DNA of 64,000 bases from Clostridia bacterium (GTDB lineage Bacteria > Bacillota > Clostridia > Monoglobales > Firm-18). This document shows, in pieces, positions 36,554 through 45,435 of this stretch. The notes below the pieces were generated by a model. It saw only the letters and a list, made by a program, of their open reading frames with translations, did no database searches and was not told where the DNA came from. Where the stretch lies: NCBI GenBank assembly GCA_017397315.1, contig JAFQJA010000019.1:34208-98207 (forward strand), read 5' to 3'. The stretch's first letter is position 1, and each line of letters opens with the position of its first letter. The position numbers and the translations under genes are program-made.

Positions 36554-37631
36554 TAGTTTTTTGTAAATTATCAAGTTTTGCTGAAATTTTTGCAAGTTCT
36601 TCAAGTATAATTTTTGTGTCTGATTTGTACTGGCTTGGAAGTAATAAATCTTTTGCATCCTTTGAAATTTCTGTTCCTATGGGTTTCGGAGGGATTCTGC
36701 TTATGTTGAAAAAATCGGGTGTTAAATAGAAATTAACACTTCCGTCTGTTAAATATCCGTAGCATCTGTTAGTTCTGCATGAGGTTTCATAGGAGGTGTA
36801 TGATATTGCATATATTTTTGCGGATGTAAACCGACCTGCCATAAATTCGGTAACATTGGAAAAATTCTTACCGTTGTCTGCCGAACATGCGGCGTGTATT
36901 TTGCCTTCCTTCGGTGTTTCCCAAAGCAGGTACAGATTATCTTTTTCCATAAGCACAGGGTTGGAACCTTCGCCAAAATTCTGCACAATATCAGAATAGT
37001 AAATTATTTTTCCGTTCAATACTCCAGTAATATGAAGAATATTTGATTTATCGACAAAAATATGTGGGTTTGTAACCGCTCCTTCTACTGGAACTGCCAC
37101 AAAGTCAGACCATTCCTTTTTACTCCATATATAAGCCATATATCCGAAATTTCCGTATGTGTGGCTTTGGTACAGTACAAAGATGTTATTTGATTTATCT
37201 TTTGTAACTGAAAAATCTCCGTCAATATAGTCTAATACTTCGGGAGTTGCTCCGTCATTACCTATTATCTGATGTGCTATAATTCTGGAATTTTTATATT
37301 GAAGTGTATATAAAATATTTATCCAATTACCTACTAATATCATGGCAAAGTTTTTTGGATAGTTTTCTTTAGTTTTGCTTTGCATAAGCGTTTGCTGTTC
37401 CCACTTATCTTTTGCCCTTTTCATATAGATAATATCTCCATTTTCGTTCTGGCACACAAGATGTAACCAGTCATTATTGTCAATTATTACATCAAAATCA
37501 GATTGACCATCAGGCAACAGCACTTCGTAACTTGATGAAAGTTTACCTGATATACTGCTGTAGCATATACCTTGTGAGTTGTGGCAGAAGTGCCACATCT
37601 TGCCGTAACTTGGTTTAACAAAATGTTCCAT
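36531..37631 (-). CDS. Uncharacterised beta-rich (propeller-like) protein with a C-terminal coiled coil
   Basis: 366 residues, not assigned to a named family. It is built of short repeated beta segments of the kind seen in BNR/sialidase-like propellers, for example DVIIDNNDWLHLVCQNENGD, YYSDIVQNFGEG and AACSADNGKNFSN (an Asp-box-like SxDxGxxF). Residues about 335-366 form a charged helix likely to be a coiled coil. No signal peptide or membrane segment is visible. The gene stands alone between the ABC operon and the divergent Nudix gene. A structural or surface-layer role, perhaps in the spore, is only a guess. Confidence 0.8.
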   Translation of the reverse strand: MEHFVKPSYGKMWHFCHNSQGICYSSISGKLSSSYEVLLPDGQSDFDVIIDNNDWLHLVCQNENGDIIYMKRAKDKWEQQTLMQSKTKENYPKNFAMILVGNWINILYTLQYKNSRIIAHQIIGNDGATPEVLDYIDGDFSVTKDKSNNIFVLYQSHTYGNFGYMAYIWSKKEWSDFVAVPVEGAVTNPHIFVDKSNILHITGVLNGKIIYYSDIVQNFGEGSNPVLMEKDNLYLLWETPKEGKIHAACSADNGKNFSNVTEFMAGRFTSAKIYAISYTSYETSCRTNRCYGYLTDGSVNFYLTPDFFNISRIPPKPIGTEISKDAKDLLLPSQYKSDTKIILEELAKISAKLDNLQKTIDNKEEI

Positions 37632-37670
37632 CTATAATCACGCCTTTCTTTTATAATTTTATGTATCCCG

Positions 37671-37699
37671 TTGTTATTTATGAGATATTGTGATAAAAT
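37671..37699 (+). promoter_or_regulatory. Promoter of the Nudix gene
   Basis: -35 TTGTTA (37671-37676), 17-nt spacer, -10 TAAAAT (37694-37699). Confidence 0.7.
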
Positions 37700-37720
37700 A
37701 CATATAAGGAGTTGATGGAG

Positions 37721-38245
37721 ATGACGGAAAAAACAATTAAAAGTGAAAAAATTTTCAACGGTAAGGTTATTGATTTAAATATAGAAACTGTTGAACTGCC
37801 AAATGGAAATCAGTCAACCAGAGAAATTGTAAGCCACAGCGGAGGAGTGGGGATTTTAGCGGTTGACAGCGAAAAAAACGCCTATATGGTAACGCAGTTC
37901 CGAAGCCCTTATAAAAAACTTGTGCTGGAGGTTCCTGCAGGGAAATTAAATAAAGGTGAAAGCCATTTTGAATGCGGGGTAAGAGAATTAAAAGAGGAAA
38001 CAGGACTTGAAGCGGAAAATATGAAGTATATGGGTTATGTTTTGCCAAGCCCTGGATACACGAACGAGATTATTTATTTGTATCTTGCAACAGGGTTAAA
38101 ACAAAAAGAGCAGTGTCTTGACGAAGATGAATTTCTTACTGTTTCAAAAATTCCTTTGGATAAATTAAAGGAAATGTGTTTGAACAATGAAATTACTGAT
38201 GCCAAAACTGTTGCTCTTATTCTTAAATCTTATTTGATTTTATAA
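37721..38245 (+). CDS. Nudix hydrolase, ADP-ribose pyrophosphatase type
   Basis: 174 residues with the full Nudix box GX5EX7REUXEEXGU (from GKLNKGE to REL.EETGL, about residues 72-94), and the VTQFRSPYKK and PSPGYTNE elements of ADP-ribose pyrophosphatases. It probably hydrolyses ADP-ribose to AMP and ribose-5-phosphate. I choose the ATG at 37721, with AAGGAG about 9 nt upstream; a TTG at 37712 and ATG at 37715 are closer to or within that site. Its stop abuts the end of convergent spoVAE with no space for a terminator. Confidence 0.9.
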   Translation: MTEKTIKSEKIFNGKVIDLNIETVELPNGNQSTREIVSHSGGVGILAVDSEKNAYMVTQFRSPYKKLVLEVPAGKLNKGESHFECGVRELKEETGLEAENMKYMGYVLPSPGYTNEIIYLYLATGLKQKEQCLDEDEFLTVSKIPLDKLKEMCLNNEITDAKTVALILKSYLIL

Positions 38246-38599
38246 TTATTTTTCTTTTGGTTTAAAAATTAAAGCGTAAATATATCCGAACAATACGGCG
38301 GCGGTTATTCCTGCCGCCGTTGCTGTTATTCCGCCTGTAAATATACCTAAAAAACCTTGTTTCATCACGGCTTCTTTTACGCCGTTACACAGCAAATATC
38401 CAAAGCCCATAATGGGGACAGTAGCACCCGCACCTGCATATTCAACAATAGGTGTATATATTCCAAAAGCGGTCAAAAATACTCCGAGGCATACATATAA
38501 AACAAGTATTCTTGCAGGCGTAAGAGTTGTTTTGTCAATTAAAATCTGTGCTATGGCACACAACAGTCCGCCTACCCAAAAAGCATTTAAATATATCAT
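38246..38599 (-). CDS. spoVAE: Stage V sporulation protein AE (SpoVAE)
   Basis: 117 residues with four hydrophobic segments, including GAGATVPIMGFGYLL and the Ala/Gly-rich helix GGITATAAGITAAVLFGYI. It is part of the SpoVA channel that moves Ca-dipicolinate into the forespore and out on germination. The ATG overlaps the spoVAD stop by 4 nt (ATGA). It is followed directly by the convergent Nudix gene. Confidence 0.95.
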   Translation of the reverse strand: MIYLNAFWVGGLLCAIAQILIDKTTLTPARILVLYVCLGVFLTAFGIYTPIVEYAGAGATVPIMGFGYLLCNGVKEAVMKQGFLGIFTGGITATAAGITAAVLFGYIYALIFKPKEK

Positions 38600-39618
38600 C
38601 TTGTTTCCTCCTTGTTACTTATTACAACCGCGTGGGCAATTGACGGAATTGATTCACCCTGCTGGGTTGACAATGGGCTCATCAAAGCACCTGTACCTAT
38701 AAACAGTATTTTATTAAGTTCGCCGGTTTTCAGTTTCTTTAAAAGAGAAGCGCAAAGAACTAATGCACTGCAACCGCATCCGCTTCCCCCTGCGTGAGTG
38801 TCCTGACTTTGCTCGAAAATCATACGCCCGCAGTCGTTGTAGTTTGAAATATCGTAGCCTGATTTTTTCATATAATCGCAAACTATTTCATACCCCAGTT
38901 CACCAAGGTCGCCCGTTACTATAAGGTCGTAGTCCTGCGGTTTTTTGTTCGTGTCTTTAAAATGTGTTTCTATTGTGTCGAAGGCGGCGGGAGCCATAGC
39001 GGCACCCATATTTGTGGCATCTTTTATACCCTTGTCTATTATTTTGCCTGTTGTTATCTGTGTGATTGACGGCCCTTCTCCTTCGTTTGATAAGACTACC
39101 ATACCGCTTCCTGTAACTGTTCTTTGTGCGGTTGGAGGGCGTTGTCCTCCGTATGCGAGAGGCATACGAAACTGTTTTTCGGAACTGCAAAAATGACTGC
39201 TTGTACCGCAAAGTGTGTATTTTGCAAAACCGCCGTCTATTATCATTGCACCCAAAGACATTGAAAGTGCCATTGTAGAGCAAGCACCAAAAAGACCGTA
39301 AAAAGGAATTGCCAATTCCCTCATTCCATACCCTGTGCCTGTGCACTGGTTTAAAAGGTCTCCTGAAAATGCCATATCTATATCGGTTAATAAAAGGCCA
39401 GCTTTGTGTACTGCACATTTTCCCGCTTCTCTTTGCATTTTGCTTTCTGCTTTTTCCCAGGTTTTTTCGCCGAAATATCCGTCTTCCATTAAAATATCAA
39501 AATTGCCTTTTAATTTGCCTTGTTGCTCTTTTGTTCCCGCAACAGTCGCACTACTAATTATTTTCACGCTGTTTGAAATGTTTACAGTCTGTGTGCCTGA
39601 TTTGTTTTTGCATTTCAA
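38596..39618 (-). CDS. spoVAD: Stage V sporulation protein AD (SpoVAD)
   Basis: Thiolase-fold dipicolinate-binding SpoVA subunit, 340 residues (B. subtilis 338). Conserved stretches include SGDLLNQ, GLFGACSTMA, SSHFCSSEKQFR, TVTGSGMVVLS, LIVTGDLGELGYEI and GGSGCGCSA. The start is the TTG at 39618, with GAGGTGA 6-7 nt upstream. The longer ATG reading from 39648 runs through that Shine-Dalgarno. The usual first gene spoVAC is not upstream. Instead there is a tiny divergent gene beyond an inverted repeat. Confidence 0.95.
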   Translation of the reverse strand: MKCKNKSGTQTVNISNSVKIISSATVAGTKEQQGKLKGNFDILMEDGYFGEKTWEKAESKMQREAGKCAVHKAGLLLTDIDMAFSGDLLNQCTGTGYGMRELAIPFYGLFGACSTMALSMSLGAMIIDGGFAKYTLCGTSSHFCSSEKQFRMPLAYGGQRPPTAQRTVTGSGMVVLSNEGEGPSITQITTGKIIDKGIKDATNMGAAMAPAAFDTIETHFKDTNKKPQDYDLIVTGDLGELGYEIVCDYMKKSGYDISNYNDCGRMIFEQSQDTHAGGSGCGCSALVLCASLLKKLKTGELNKILFIGTGALMSPLSTQQGESIPSIAHAVVISNKEETR

Positions 39619-39621
39619 AAA

Positions 39622-39679
39622 AATCACCTCGAATGTATTATTTTTCAAAAAAGCATAAATAATACATTTTGAGGTGATT
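39622..39679. promoter_or_regulatory. Inverted repeat joining the divergent spoVAD and 48-residue protein genes
   Basis: AATCACCTC-g-AATGTATTATTT (39622-39643) is repeated inverted as AAATAATACATT-tt-GAGGTGATT (39657-39679), with 13 nt between. The outer blocks are the two Shine-Dalgarno sites and the inner ones would be promoter or operator half-sites. On the plus strand GAATG (39631-39635) and CATAAATA (39654-39661) with 18 nt between resemble a SigG-type forespore promoter (GHATR-N18-CATNNTA), with an imperfect -10. Confidence 0.75.
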
Positions 39680-39682
39680 ATA

Positions 39683-39829
39683 ATGAATGTATTTGAAAAC
39701 CCTGAAATGCAAAAATATTTTGAAACTTTGCCTGCCTTTGTTCAGGAGAACATTGTTCATTCAGGAGTAAAACCCAATAATTTGGAACAACTGAAAAGTT
39801 GTGCTGAAAATTTTAAAAAAACTGAGTAA
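39683..39829 (+). CDS. 48-residue protein of unknown function, divergent from spoVAD
   Basis: Starts at ATG 39683 behind GAGGTGATTATA and ends in a terminator. The sequence is hydrophilic, helical in appearance, with YFETLPAFVQENIVHSG in the middle and two Cys-free halves except one Cys near the C-terminus. It looks like a real small gene: good ribosome-binding site, own terminator, symmetric arrangement with spoVAD. I recognise similar small proteins (LP-VQE-I-SG pattern) from Clostridia but know no function. Sporulation-time expression is inferred from the shared upstream repeat. Confidence 0.7.
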   Translation: MNVFENPEMQKYFETLPAFVQENIVHSGVKPNNLEQLKSCAENFKKTE

Positions 39830-39844
39830 TTACTCAGTTTTTTT
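39815..39844 (+). terminator. Terminator of the 48-residue protein gene
   Basis: Stem ACTGAGT (39821-39827) with ACTCAGT (39832-39838), extended by A-run/T-run pairing (39815-39820 with 39839-39844). It overlaps the stop codon. Confidence 0.85.
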
Positions 39845-39934
39845 AAAAATTATTTTACATTTGCCTACTTGAATAATACTATAATTGGTGATACAATTAG
39901 ATTGCAGTCATAGTTTATAAAGGAGGCTGATATT

Positions 39935-42190
39935 ATGATGTGCAATAATTGCGGTAAAAACCCGGCAGTAGTTTTTTTAACCAAAGTTGAAAACGGAGTT
40001 ACAAAAAACGAAGGTCTTTGTATGACTTGTGCTAAAAAATTGGGAATTAGTTCTATAAATAATATAATGGATAAAATGGGAATGACAGAAGAAGAATTTG
40101 ACGAAATGAACAGAGGCATGATGGAAACTATGGGTAATATTGATTCTATTGATGATATTACGCCTGAAATGCTTCAAAATGTAATCCCTATGATGCAAAA
40201 TGCCTTTGGTGGTACAGATGAAGAATTCGAAGAACCGCAAAAGACAACAAAAACTAAAGTTAACGAAAAACCCAAGAAAAAGAGTATAATTGAACAGTAT
40301 GCCGTAAATCTTACTGAAAAGGCTGTTAACAACCAGATAGACAGAGTTATCGGCAGAAGCGTTGAAATCGAACGAGTAACACAGATTTTAAACAGAAGAA
40401 CTAAAAACAATCCTGTACTAATTGGTGAACCGGGTGTTGGTAAAACTGCCATTGCAGAAGGTCTTGCTGTCAGAATTGCAAACAAAGATGTTCCGAACAA
40501 ACTTCTAAAAAAAGAGATATATTTGCTTGATTTGGCGGGAGTCGTTGCGGGCACACAGTTCAGGGGGCAGTTTGAGTCCCGTATTAAAGGGATAATTGAC
40601 GAGGCGAAAAAAAGAGGTAATATAATTTTCGTTATTGATGAACTTCACAATATTGTGGCTGCAGGTGATGCAGAGGGCGCTATGGGTGCGGCAAATATTC
40701 TAAAACCTGCCCTTGCAAAAGGTGAAATTCAGGTTATTGGCGCAACTACTTTAGAGGAGTACAGAAAACACATAGAAAAGGATTCTGCTTTGGAACGCCG
40801 TTTCCAGCCGGTTATAGTTGAAGAACCGTCAATGGAAGATACAATTGAAATAATTAAGGGCATAAAAGATTATTACGAAAAGTATCATAAAGTTAAAATC
40901 ACAGATGATATTATAAGAACTGCAACAGTCCTTGCAAGCAGATATATTAACGACAGATTTTTGCCGGATAAAGCAATAGATGTAATTGATGAGGCTGGTT
41001 CAAGAGTTAACCTGAACAACAAAAAATTAGTTGCTTTAGAAAATAAAAAAATTGAGCTTGAAAAAATCCAGGCAGAAAAAGAAACTGCTGCACAGGCAGA
41101 TTCTATTGAAGAATACCAAAAAGCAGCTGATCTTAAAATCCGTGAATGCAGACTGATGGAAGAAATTTCTGCTTTGAAAAAAGAATGCGACAACATTTAT
41201 ATTACTGCGGACGATGTGGCACAGGTAATAGAAATGTGGACTAAAATCCCTGTTCATAAGATTAGTCAGTTTGAATCCAACAGACTTATGAATCTTGAAA
41301 ACAATCTTGCACAAAGAATTATAGGACAGAAAAATGCAGTAAGCGCAGTTTCCCGTGCTATAAGAGTAAACAGGGCAGGTATTGCAAATAAGAAGCGTCC
41401 CGTTTCGTTCATGTTTGTAGGTCCTACAGGTGTTGGTAAAACCGAACTTGTAAAACAACTTGCGAAAGAGTTGTTTGATGATGAAAAAGCACTTATCAGG
41501 CTTGATATGAGCGAGTATATGGAAAAGCACACCGTTGCAAAAATTATAGGCTCACCTCCCGGATATGTTGGGTATGATGACGCAGGTCAGTTGACTGAAA
41601 AAGTAAGACGCCATCCGTACAGCATTATTTTGCTTGACGAAATAGAAAAAGCTCATCCTGATATATTTAATGTGCTTTTGCAGATTTTTGATGACGGAAG
41701 AATTACCGACAGCCATGGCAAAACGGTAAGTTTTGAAAACTGCGTAATTATTATGACTTCCAATGCCGGAAGCGATATGAATATCAAATCTTTAGGCTTT
41801 AATGCCACTAACAAACAGGCAATAAAGAATAATGTTGATACTGCATTAAAGCAGATTTTCAGACCTGAATTTTTAAACAGAATTGATGAAGTGGTAATCT
41901 TTGACCAGTTGACAAGGGAAGAACTATTCGATATATGTTCGCTTATGCTTTCGGATTTAACAGAAATATTAAAAGAAAAAGGCATAACACTAACATTTAC
42001 AGACGATATTAAAAATCACATTATTGACGCTGGTTACGATGAAAAATTCGGTGCAAGACCAATGAGAAGAGTTATTCACAAAGAACTTGAAACAAGACTT
42101 GCAGAAATGATAATTACTGACGAAATTAAAGAAGGCGATACAGTAAATATTGATTTTTGTAACGATAATATAGTGTTTGTTAAAAACTAA
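39935..42190 (+). CDS. clpE: ClpE-type AAA+ unfoldase with N-terminal zinc finger
   Basis: 751 residues. The N-terminal zinc finger has Cys3, Cys6, Cys29 and Cys32 in place of the Clp-N repeats of ClpC, which identifies the ClpE type. After a spacer follow AAA-1 (Walker A GEPGVGKTA, about 165), a short coiled middle domain (about 355-400) and AAA-2 (Walker A GPTGVGKTE, about 499). It works with ClpP on misfolded proteins. A -10 TATAAT is at 39880-39885, but I see no CtsR heptad repeats, so regulation may differ from Bacillus. The ATG follows AAAGGAGG. Confidence 0.93.
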   Translation: MMCNNCGKNPAVVFLTKVENGVTKNEGLCMTCAKKLGISSINNIMDKMGMTEEEFDEMNRGMMETMGNIDSIDDITPEMLQNVIPMMQNAFGGTDEEFEEPQKTTKTKVNEKPKKKSIIEQYAVNLTEKAVNNQIDRVIGRSVEIERVTQILNRRTKNNPVLIGEPGVGKTAIAEGLAVRIANKDVPNKLLKKEIYLLDLAGVVAGTQFRGQFESRIKGIIDEAKKRGNIIFVIDELHNIVAAGDAEGAMGAANILKPALAKGEIQVIGATTLEEYRKHIEKDSALERRFQPVIVEEPSMEDTIEIIKGIKDYYEKYHKVKITDDIIRTATVLASRYINDRFLPDKAIDVIDEAGSRVNLNNKKLVALENKKIELEKIQAEKETAAQADSIEEYQKAADLKIRECRLMEEISALKKECDNIYITADDVAQVIEMWTKIPVHKISQFESNRLMNLENNLAQRIIGQKNAVSAVSRAIRVNRAGIANKKRPVSFMFVGPTGVGKTELVKQLAKELFDDEKALIRLDMSEYMEKHTVAKIIGSPPGYVGYDDAGQLTEKVRRHPYSIILLDEIEKAHPDIFNVLLQIFDDGRITDSHGKTVSFENCVIIMTSNAGSDMNIKSLGFNATNKQAIKNNVDTALKQIFRPEFLNRIDEVVIFDQLTREELFDICSLMLSDLTEILKEKGITLTFTDDIKNHIIDAGYDEKFGARPMRRVIHKELETRLAEMIITDEIKEGDTVNIDFCNDNIVFVKN

Positions 42191-42217
42191 AAAACGGCTC
42201 ATATGAGCCGTTTTTAT
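42191..42217 (+). terminator. Terminator after clpE
   Basis: Palindrome ACGGCTCAT / ATGAGCCGT (42194-42211) with flanking A- and T-runs. Confidence 0.9.
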
Positions 42218-42245
42218 TTTATATTATTTAAATTTTAAAAAAAGA

Positions 42246-42274
42246 ATGACAACAAAAAAAATATGTGGTAAAAT
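42246..42274 (+). promoter_or_regulatory. Promoter of the DnaD/DnaI-like pair
   Basis: -35 ATGACA (42246-42251), 17-nt spacer, -10 TAAAAT (42269-42274). Confidence 0.65.
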
Positions 42275-42308
42275 ATAAATAAGCATTATTTTTTAAGGAA
42301 GGGTTAGA

Positions 42309-43160
42309 ATGAGTGAGTTTTCAATTCCATTGGACTTTTTAGACAATTACATATTTAAAGCGAAACCCGAATATTCTATGGTTTATTTGTATGTTTACAG
42401 ATATTTGTCAAACAATCTCGCAGTACCGGATAATGAACGAATAGCATTAGATTTAAAAATTTCCGAAGAGGCTGTTTCGTCTGCATTTAACTATTGGGCG
42501 GGAAAAGGATATCCGATTAACGGTAATATTGCACCCATATTTAATAAGAGTAGTTACAAGCCTGCGGAATTCTCAACCGACAGAGAATTTTCTTTTATTT
42601 GCGAGAGTGTAGAGAAAAGTCTCGGAAAAGTACTATCCACTGCTGACCATCAGACTTTGTTCTGGATTTACGATTATCTTGGGTTTTCGTCAACTATTAT
42701 CTTAATGATAGTTAACTATGCTATGGCAGAGAACAAGGCAAAAATGAGGTATATAGAAAAACTCGCCATATCGTGGGCAGAAAAAGGTCTTTATACGGTA
42801 GAATCCGCTGAAAAACATTTGAATGATGTGTCATTGTATCGAAGTTATGAACGCAAAATCAAAAACAAGTTAGGTGTTACGGGGAGAGAGTTTACTCCCT
42901 CTGAAAAACAGATAATCAGACAGTGGGAAACGGATATAAAACCTACCGAAAAACAACTTGTGGATGCTCTTGAAATTTGTGTTTCCCGTACAGGTAAAGT
43001 TTCTTTAAAATATATTAATGGTATTTTACAAAAGTGGAATGACGAACCGCACTGCAAAAAAGCTGAAAAGAGTAAATACGCTAACTTTGTCAACAGAACT
43101 GATATTGACTATGACAAAATTGAAATAGAAGCAATGAAAAAAAGAATAAATAGGAGTTAA
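42309..43160 (+). CDS. DnaD-domain primosomal protein
   Basis: 283 residues. An N-terminal winged-helix-like region (to about 85) is followed by two DnaB_2/DnaD-type helical domains. The last carries the conserved Y-x-x-x-I-x-x-W pattern in SLKYINGILQKW. Such proteins help load the replicative helicase during initiation or restart. Together with the DnaI-like ATPase 4 nt downstream it forms a clostridial loader pair. The ATG follows AAGGAAGGG. Confidence 0.92.
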   Translation: MSEFSIPLDFLDNYIFKAKPEYSMVYLYVYRYLSNNLAVPDNERIALDLKISEEAVSSAFNYWAGKGYPINGNIAPIFNKSSYKPAEFSTDREFSFICESVEKSLGKVLSTADHQTLFWIYDYLGFSSTIILMIVNYAMAENKAKMRYIEKLAISWAEKGLYTVESAEKHLNDVSLYRSYERKIKNKLGVTGREFTPSEKQIIRQWETDIKPTEKQLVDALEICVSRTGKVSLKYINGILQKWNDEPHCKKAEKSKYANFVNRTDIDYDKIEIEAMKKRINRS

Positions 43161-43164
43161 GATT

Positions 43165-44127
43165 ATGGATATTTCTTTGGAATATGAAAAAATAAGAGAA
43201 CACAACAGACAAAAGCACAAGGAACTGACAGATAAAGTATATTTACAAATTCCCAGAATAAAGGAGATTGATATTATTTGTGCTGATGTATGCAAGGAGT
43301 ATTTAAGCCTTGTTGCGGGTGGTAAGATGCCTGCTGATGTTGCAGTTTCAAAAATGCAAAAAGAAATTGATGTTCTTACTAAAGAAAAACAGACACTTCT
43401 TAAAAAAATGGGACTTACAATCAAGGATTTTGATACAATTTACACTTGCGAAAAATGCAAAGACAAAGGCTATGTAAACGGAAAATGGTGCGACTGCTAT
43501 TACCGTTTGCAAAGCAAACAACTTTTAAACAATTCCAATATTAATATTAAGGCATCGAACACTTTTGACAAGTTTGATTTGTCTTTGTACAGCGACAAAG
43601 AGGATAAGAAATTTGGCTTTTCACCACGCGACAATGCTAATTCCGTAAAAGAAATTGCAATGTATTTTGCACAGGAAAAAGAAGATGCCCCCGATAATTT
43701 GTATCTTTACGGTGCAACAGGTCTTGGAAAGACCTTTACCGCAGATTGTATAGCACATTGTTACATAGAAAAACAAAAATCTGTGTTCTATATGTCTGCA
43801 CCAAAACTGTTTTCTGCTCTTGAAGACTATAAATTTGCAAAAGGAGATATTGAGCAGGCAGGAAAAACAGTGTCCTCGGTTGAAAATTGCGAATTATTAA
43901 TTATTGATGATTTGGGCACGGAGTTTCACACTCCTTTTGTTGACAGTTGCCTTTTTGAAATAATAAACAGCAGAATGATTGCACAGAAAAAAACAATTAT
44001 TAGTTCGAATTTATCCCCTAAAGAACTATCAAAGGTGTATTCTGACAGAATTGCATCAAGAATTTTAGGCGGTTTTGAGCAACTATTGTTTATTGGCGAG
44101 GATATAAGAGTAAAAAAATATCGGTAA
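43165..44127 (+). CDS. DnaI/DnaC-type helicase loader ATPase
   Basis: 320 residues. An N-terminal coiled region (about 1-85) is followed by a zinc-binding cluster (CEKCKDKG ... CDC, about 93-113) and an AAA+ domain with Walker A GATGLGKT (about 182-189), Walker B LLIIDDLGTE and sensor 1 IISSNL. This is the DnaI architecture, loading DnaB-type helicase on DNA. It is coupled to the DnaD-like gene. No terminator is obvious after it. Confidence 0.93.
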   Translation: MDISLEYEKIREHNRQKHKELTDKVYLQIPRIKEIDIICADVCKEYLSLVAGGKMPADVAVSKMQKEIDVLTKEKQTLLKKMGLTIKDFDTIYTCEKCKDKGYVNGKWCDCYYRLQSKQLLNNSNINIKASNTFDKFDLSLYSDKEDKKFGFSPRDNANSVKEIAMYFAQEKEDAPDNLYLYGATGLGKTFTADCIAHCYIEKQKSVFYMSAPKLFSALEDYKFAKGDIEQAGKTVSSVENCELLIIDDLGTEFHTPFVDSCLFEIINSRMIAQKKTIISSNLSPKELSKVYSDRIASRILGGFEQLLFIGEDIRVKKYR

Positions 44128-44147
44128 TTGCACCTTTACTTTAAAAT

Positions 44148-44386
44148 AAATTGTTCGAGGAAATCTGAATGATTTTTCAGAAGTGAAAGCGACTTTGGAT
44201 TAGAGGAAAGAAAAATATAGCACAATAGTTTCTGTGATTTTACTTGTGTCAAGTTTATATAATTTTAAAGAATAGTTTGCCGATTTTGATATCTACATAT
44301 ACAAAATATATCCAACAATTCTTGTGTTGACGGGTTGGGTTCTTATTATTCACTGTTTGCCTGACTTAACACGAGTAAGAATTATA
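44148..44386 (+). pseudogene. Possible remnant of a small membrane-protein gene
   Basis: The 288-nt gap between the DnaI-like gene and yitT has one frame that reads like protein despite two stops: IVRGNLNDFSEVKATLD, stop, then a hydrophobic run with ILLVSSLYNFKE, stop, then IYPTILVLTGWVLIIHCL up to a TAA at 44386. No start or Shine-Dalgarno is evident. AT-rich DNA can look hydrophobic by chance, so this is a weak call. Confidence 0.2.
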
Positions 44387-44393
44387 TCATAAT
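44366..44393 (+). promoter_or_regulatory. Promoter of the YitT-family gene
   Basis: -35 TTAACA (44366-44371), 16-nt spacer, -10 CATAAT (44388-44393). Confidence 0.5.
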
Positions 44394-44415
44394 ATGGCGA
44401 AAGGAGAGAAAATTT

Positions 44416-45276
44416 GTGTGCAATATTAAATTTAAGAATATTATTATGCTGACGATAGCGGGATTCGTAAATGCTTTTGGGGTAATTGTGTTTCTTTCTC
44501 CTGTGAAATTGTACGATAGTGGAATTTCCGGTACAGCAATGCTGTTATCTCAGATTACTCCTGATTGGTGTTCATTATCGTTATTCTTATTATTCCTTAA
44601 TATTCCGCTTTTTGTTTTTGGATATAAAAAACAGGGGAGTTCATTTACTATATATTCTTTATATACAGTTATGGTATACTCGTTTGGTGCCTGGCTTATA
44701 ACAGATGTGTTGCCGATTGATGTCTCTTTAGCATCTCCTTTGGCAGGTACAGATTTATTGCTTTGTGCTCTGTTCGGGGGATTGATTTCAGGTGTTGGAA
44801 GTGGTATTACAATAAGATATGGAGGAGCAATTGACGGTATAGAGGTTATGTCTGTTATATTTGCAAAAAAAATCGGTATCACGGTCGGTACATTTGTAAT
44901 GATTTATAATGTATGTCTTTATATTCTGTGCGGAATTGTTATAAACAGCTGGATATTGCCGTTGTATTCTATAGTTACATATACTGCAGGACTTAAAACA
45001 ATTGACTTTATTGTAGAAGGTATAGACCGTTCAAAAGCGGCAATGATTATAACCGTCAAACCTAACGAGATATGCGATATTTTGATGACTGAATTTGAAT
45101 GTGGAACAACAAAAATATCTGTAAAGGGCGGATATTCAAATTCGGATATGACTATGGTATATTTTATACTGGATCGATTCCAGATTTCGAAAATGCGTGA
45201 AATTGTACATTCTGTTGATGAAAAGGCGTTTATTACAATAACAGAAGTTGCAGATGTTTTTAAAATAAATATGTAA
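44416..45276 (+). CDS. YitT-family membrane protein (DUF161/DUF2179)
   Basis: 286 residues. About five or six membrane helices form the YitT_membrane region (GFVNAFGVIVFLSPVKLYDSGISG; GGAIDGIEVMSVIFAKK), then a soluble C-terminal DUF2179 domain from about residue 205 (TVKPNEICDILM, ISVKGGYSN). Function is unknown. It starts with GTG at 44416 behind AAGGAGAG. It is the first of three loosely spaced membrane-protein genes between the helicase loader and rplS. Confidence 0.92.
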   Translation: MCNIKFKNIIMLTIAGFVNAFGVIVFLSPVKLYDSGISGTAMLLSQITPDWCSLSLFLLFLNIPLFVFGYKKQGSSFTIYSLYTVMVYSFGAWLITDVLPIDVSLASPLAGTDLLLCALFGGLISGVGSGITIRYGGAIDGIEVMSVIFAKKIGITVGTFVMIYNVCLYILCGIVINSWILPLYSIVTYTAGLKTIDFIVEGIDRSKAAMIITVKPNEICDILMTEFECGTTKISVKGGYSNSDMTMVYFILDRFQISKMREIVHSVDEKAFITITEVADVFKINM

Positions 45277-45435
45277 TTCAAGAATTTAAATTATCTTTAG
45301 TTCATTAAAACACATATATATGCTTCTCTTGTTATCCGATACGCTAAAAATAAAGTCTTGAAATTGTTTTTACTGTTATTTGTATTTTTGGCAAAAGTAT
45401 AAGGAAAATAAGAGAATAGTATAAAAGGAGAAACA

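Noticed and set aside
39830..39934. CtsR operator upstream of clpE
   Set aside because: No tandem heptad repeat is present; only a -10-like TATAAT was found.
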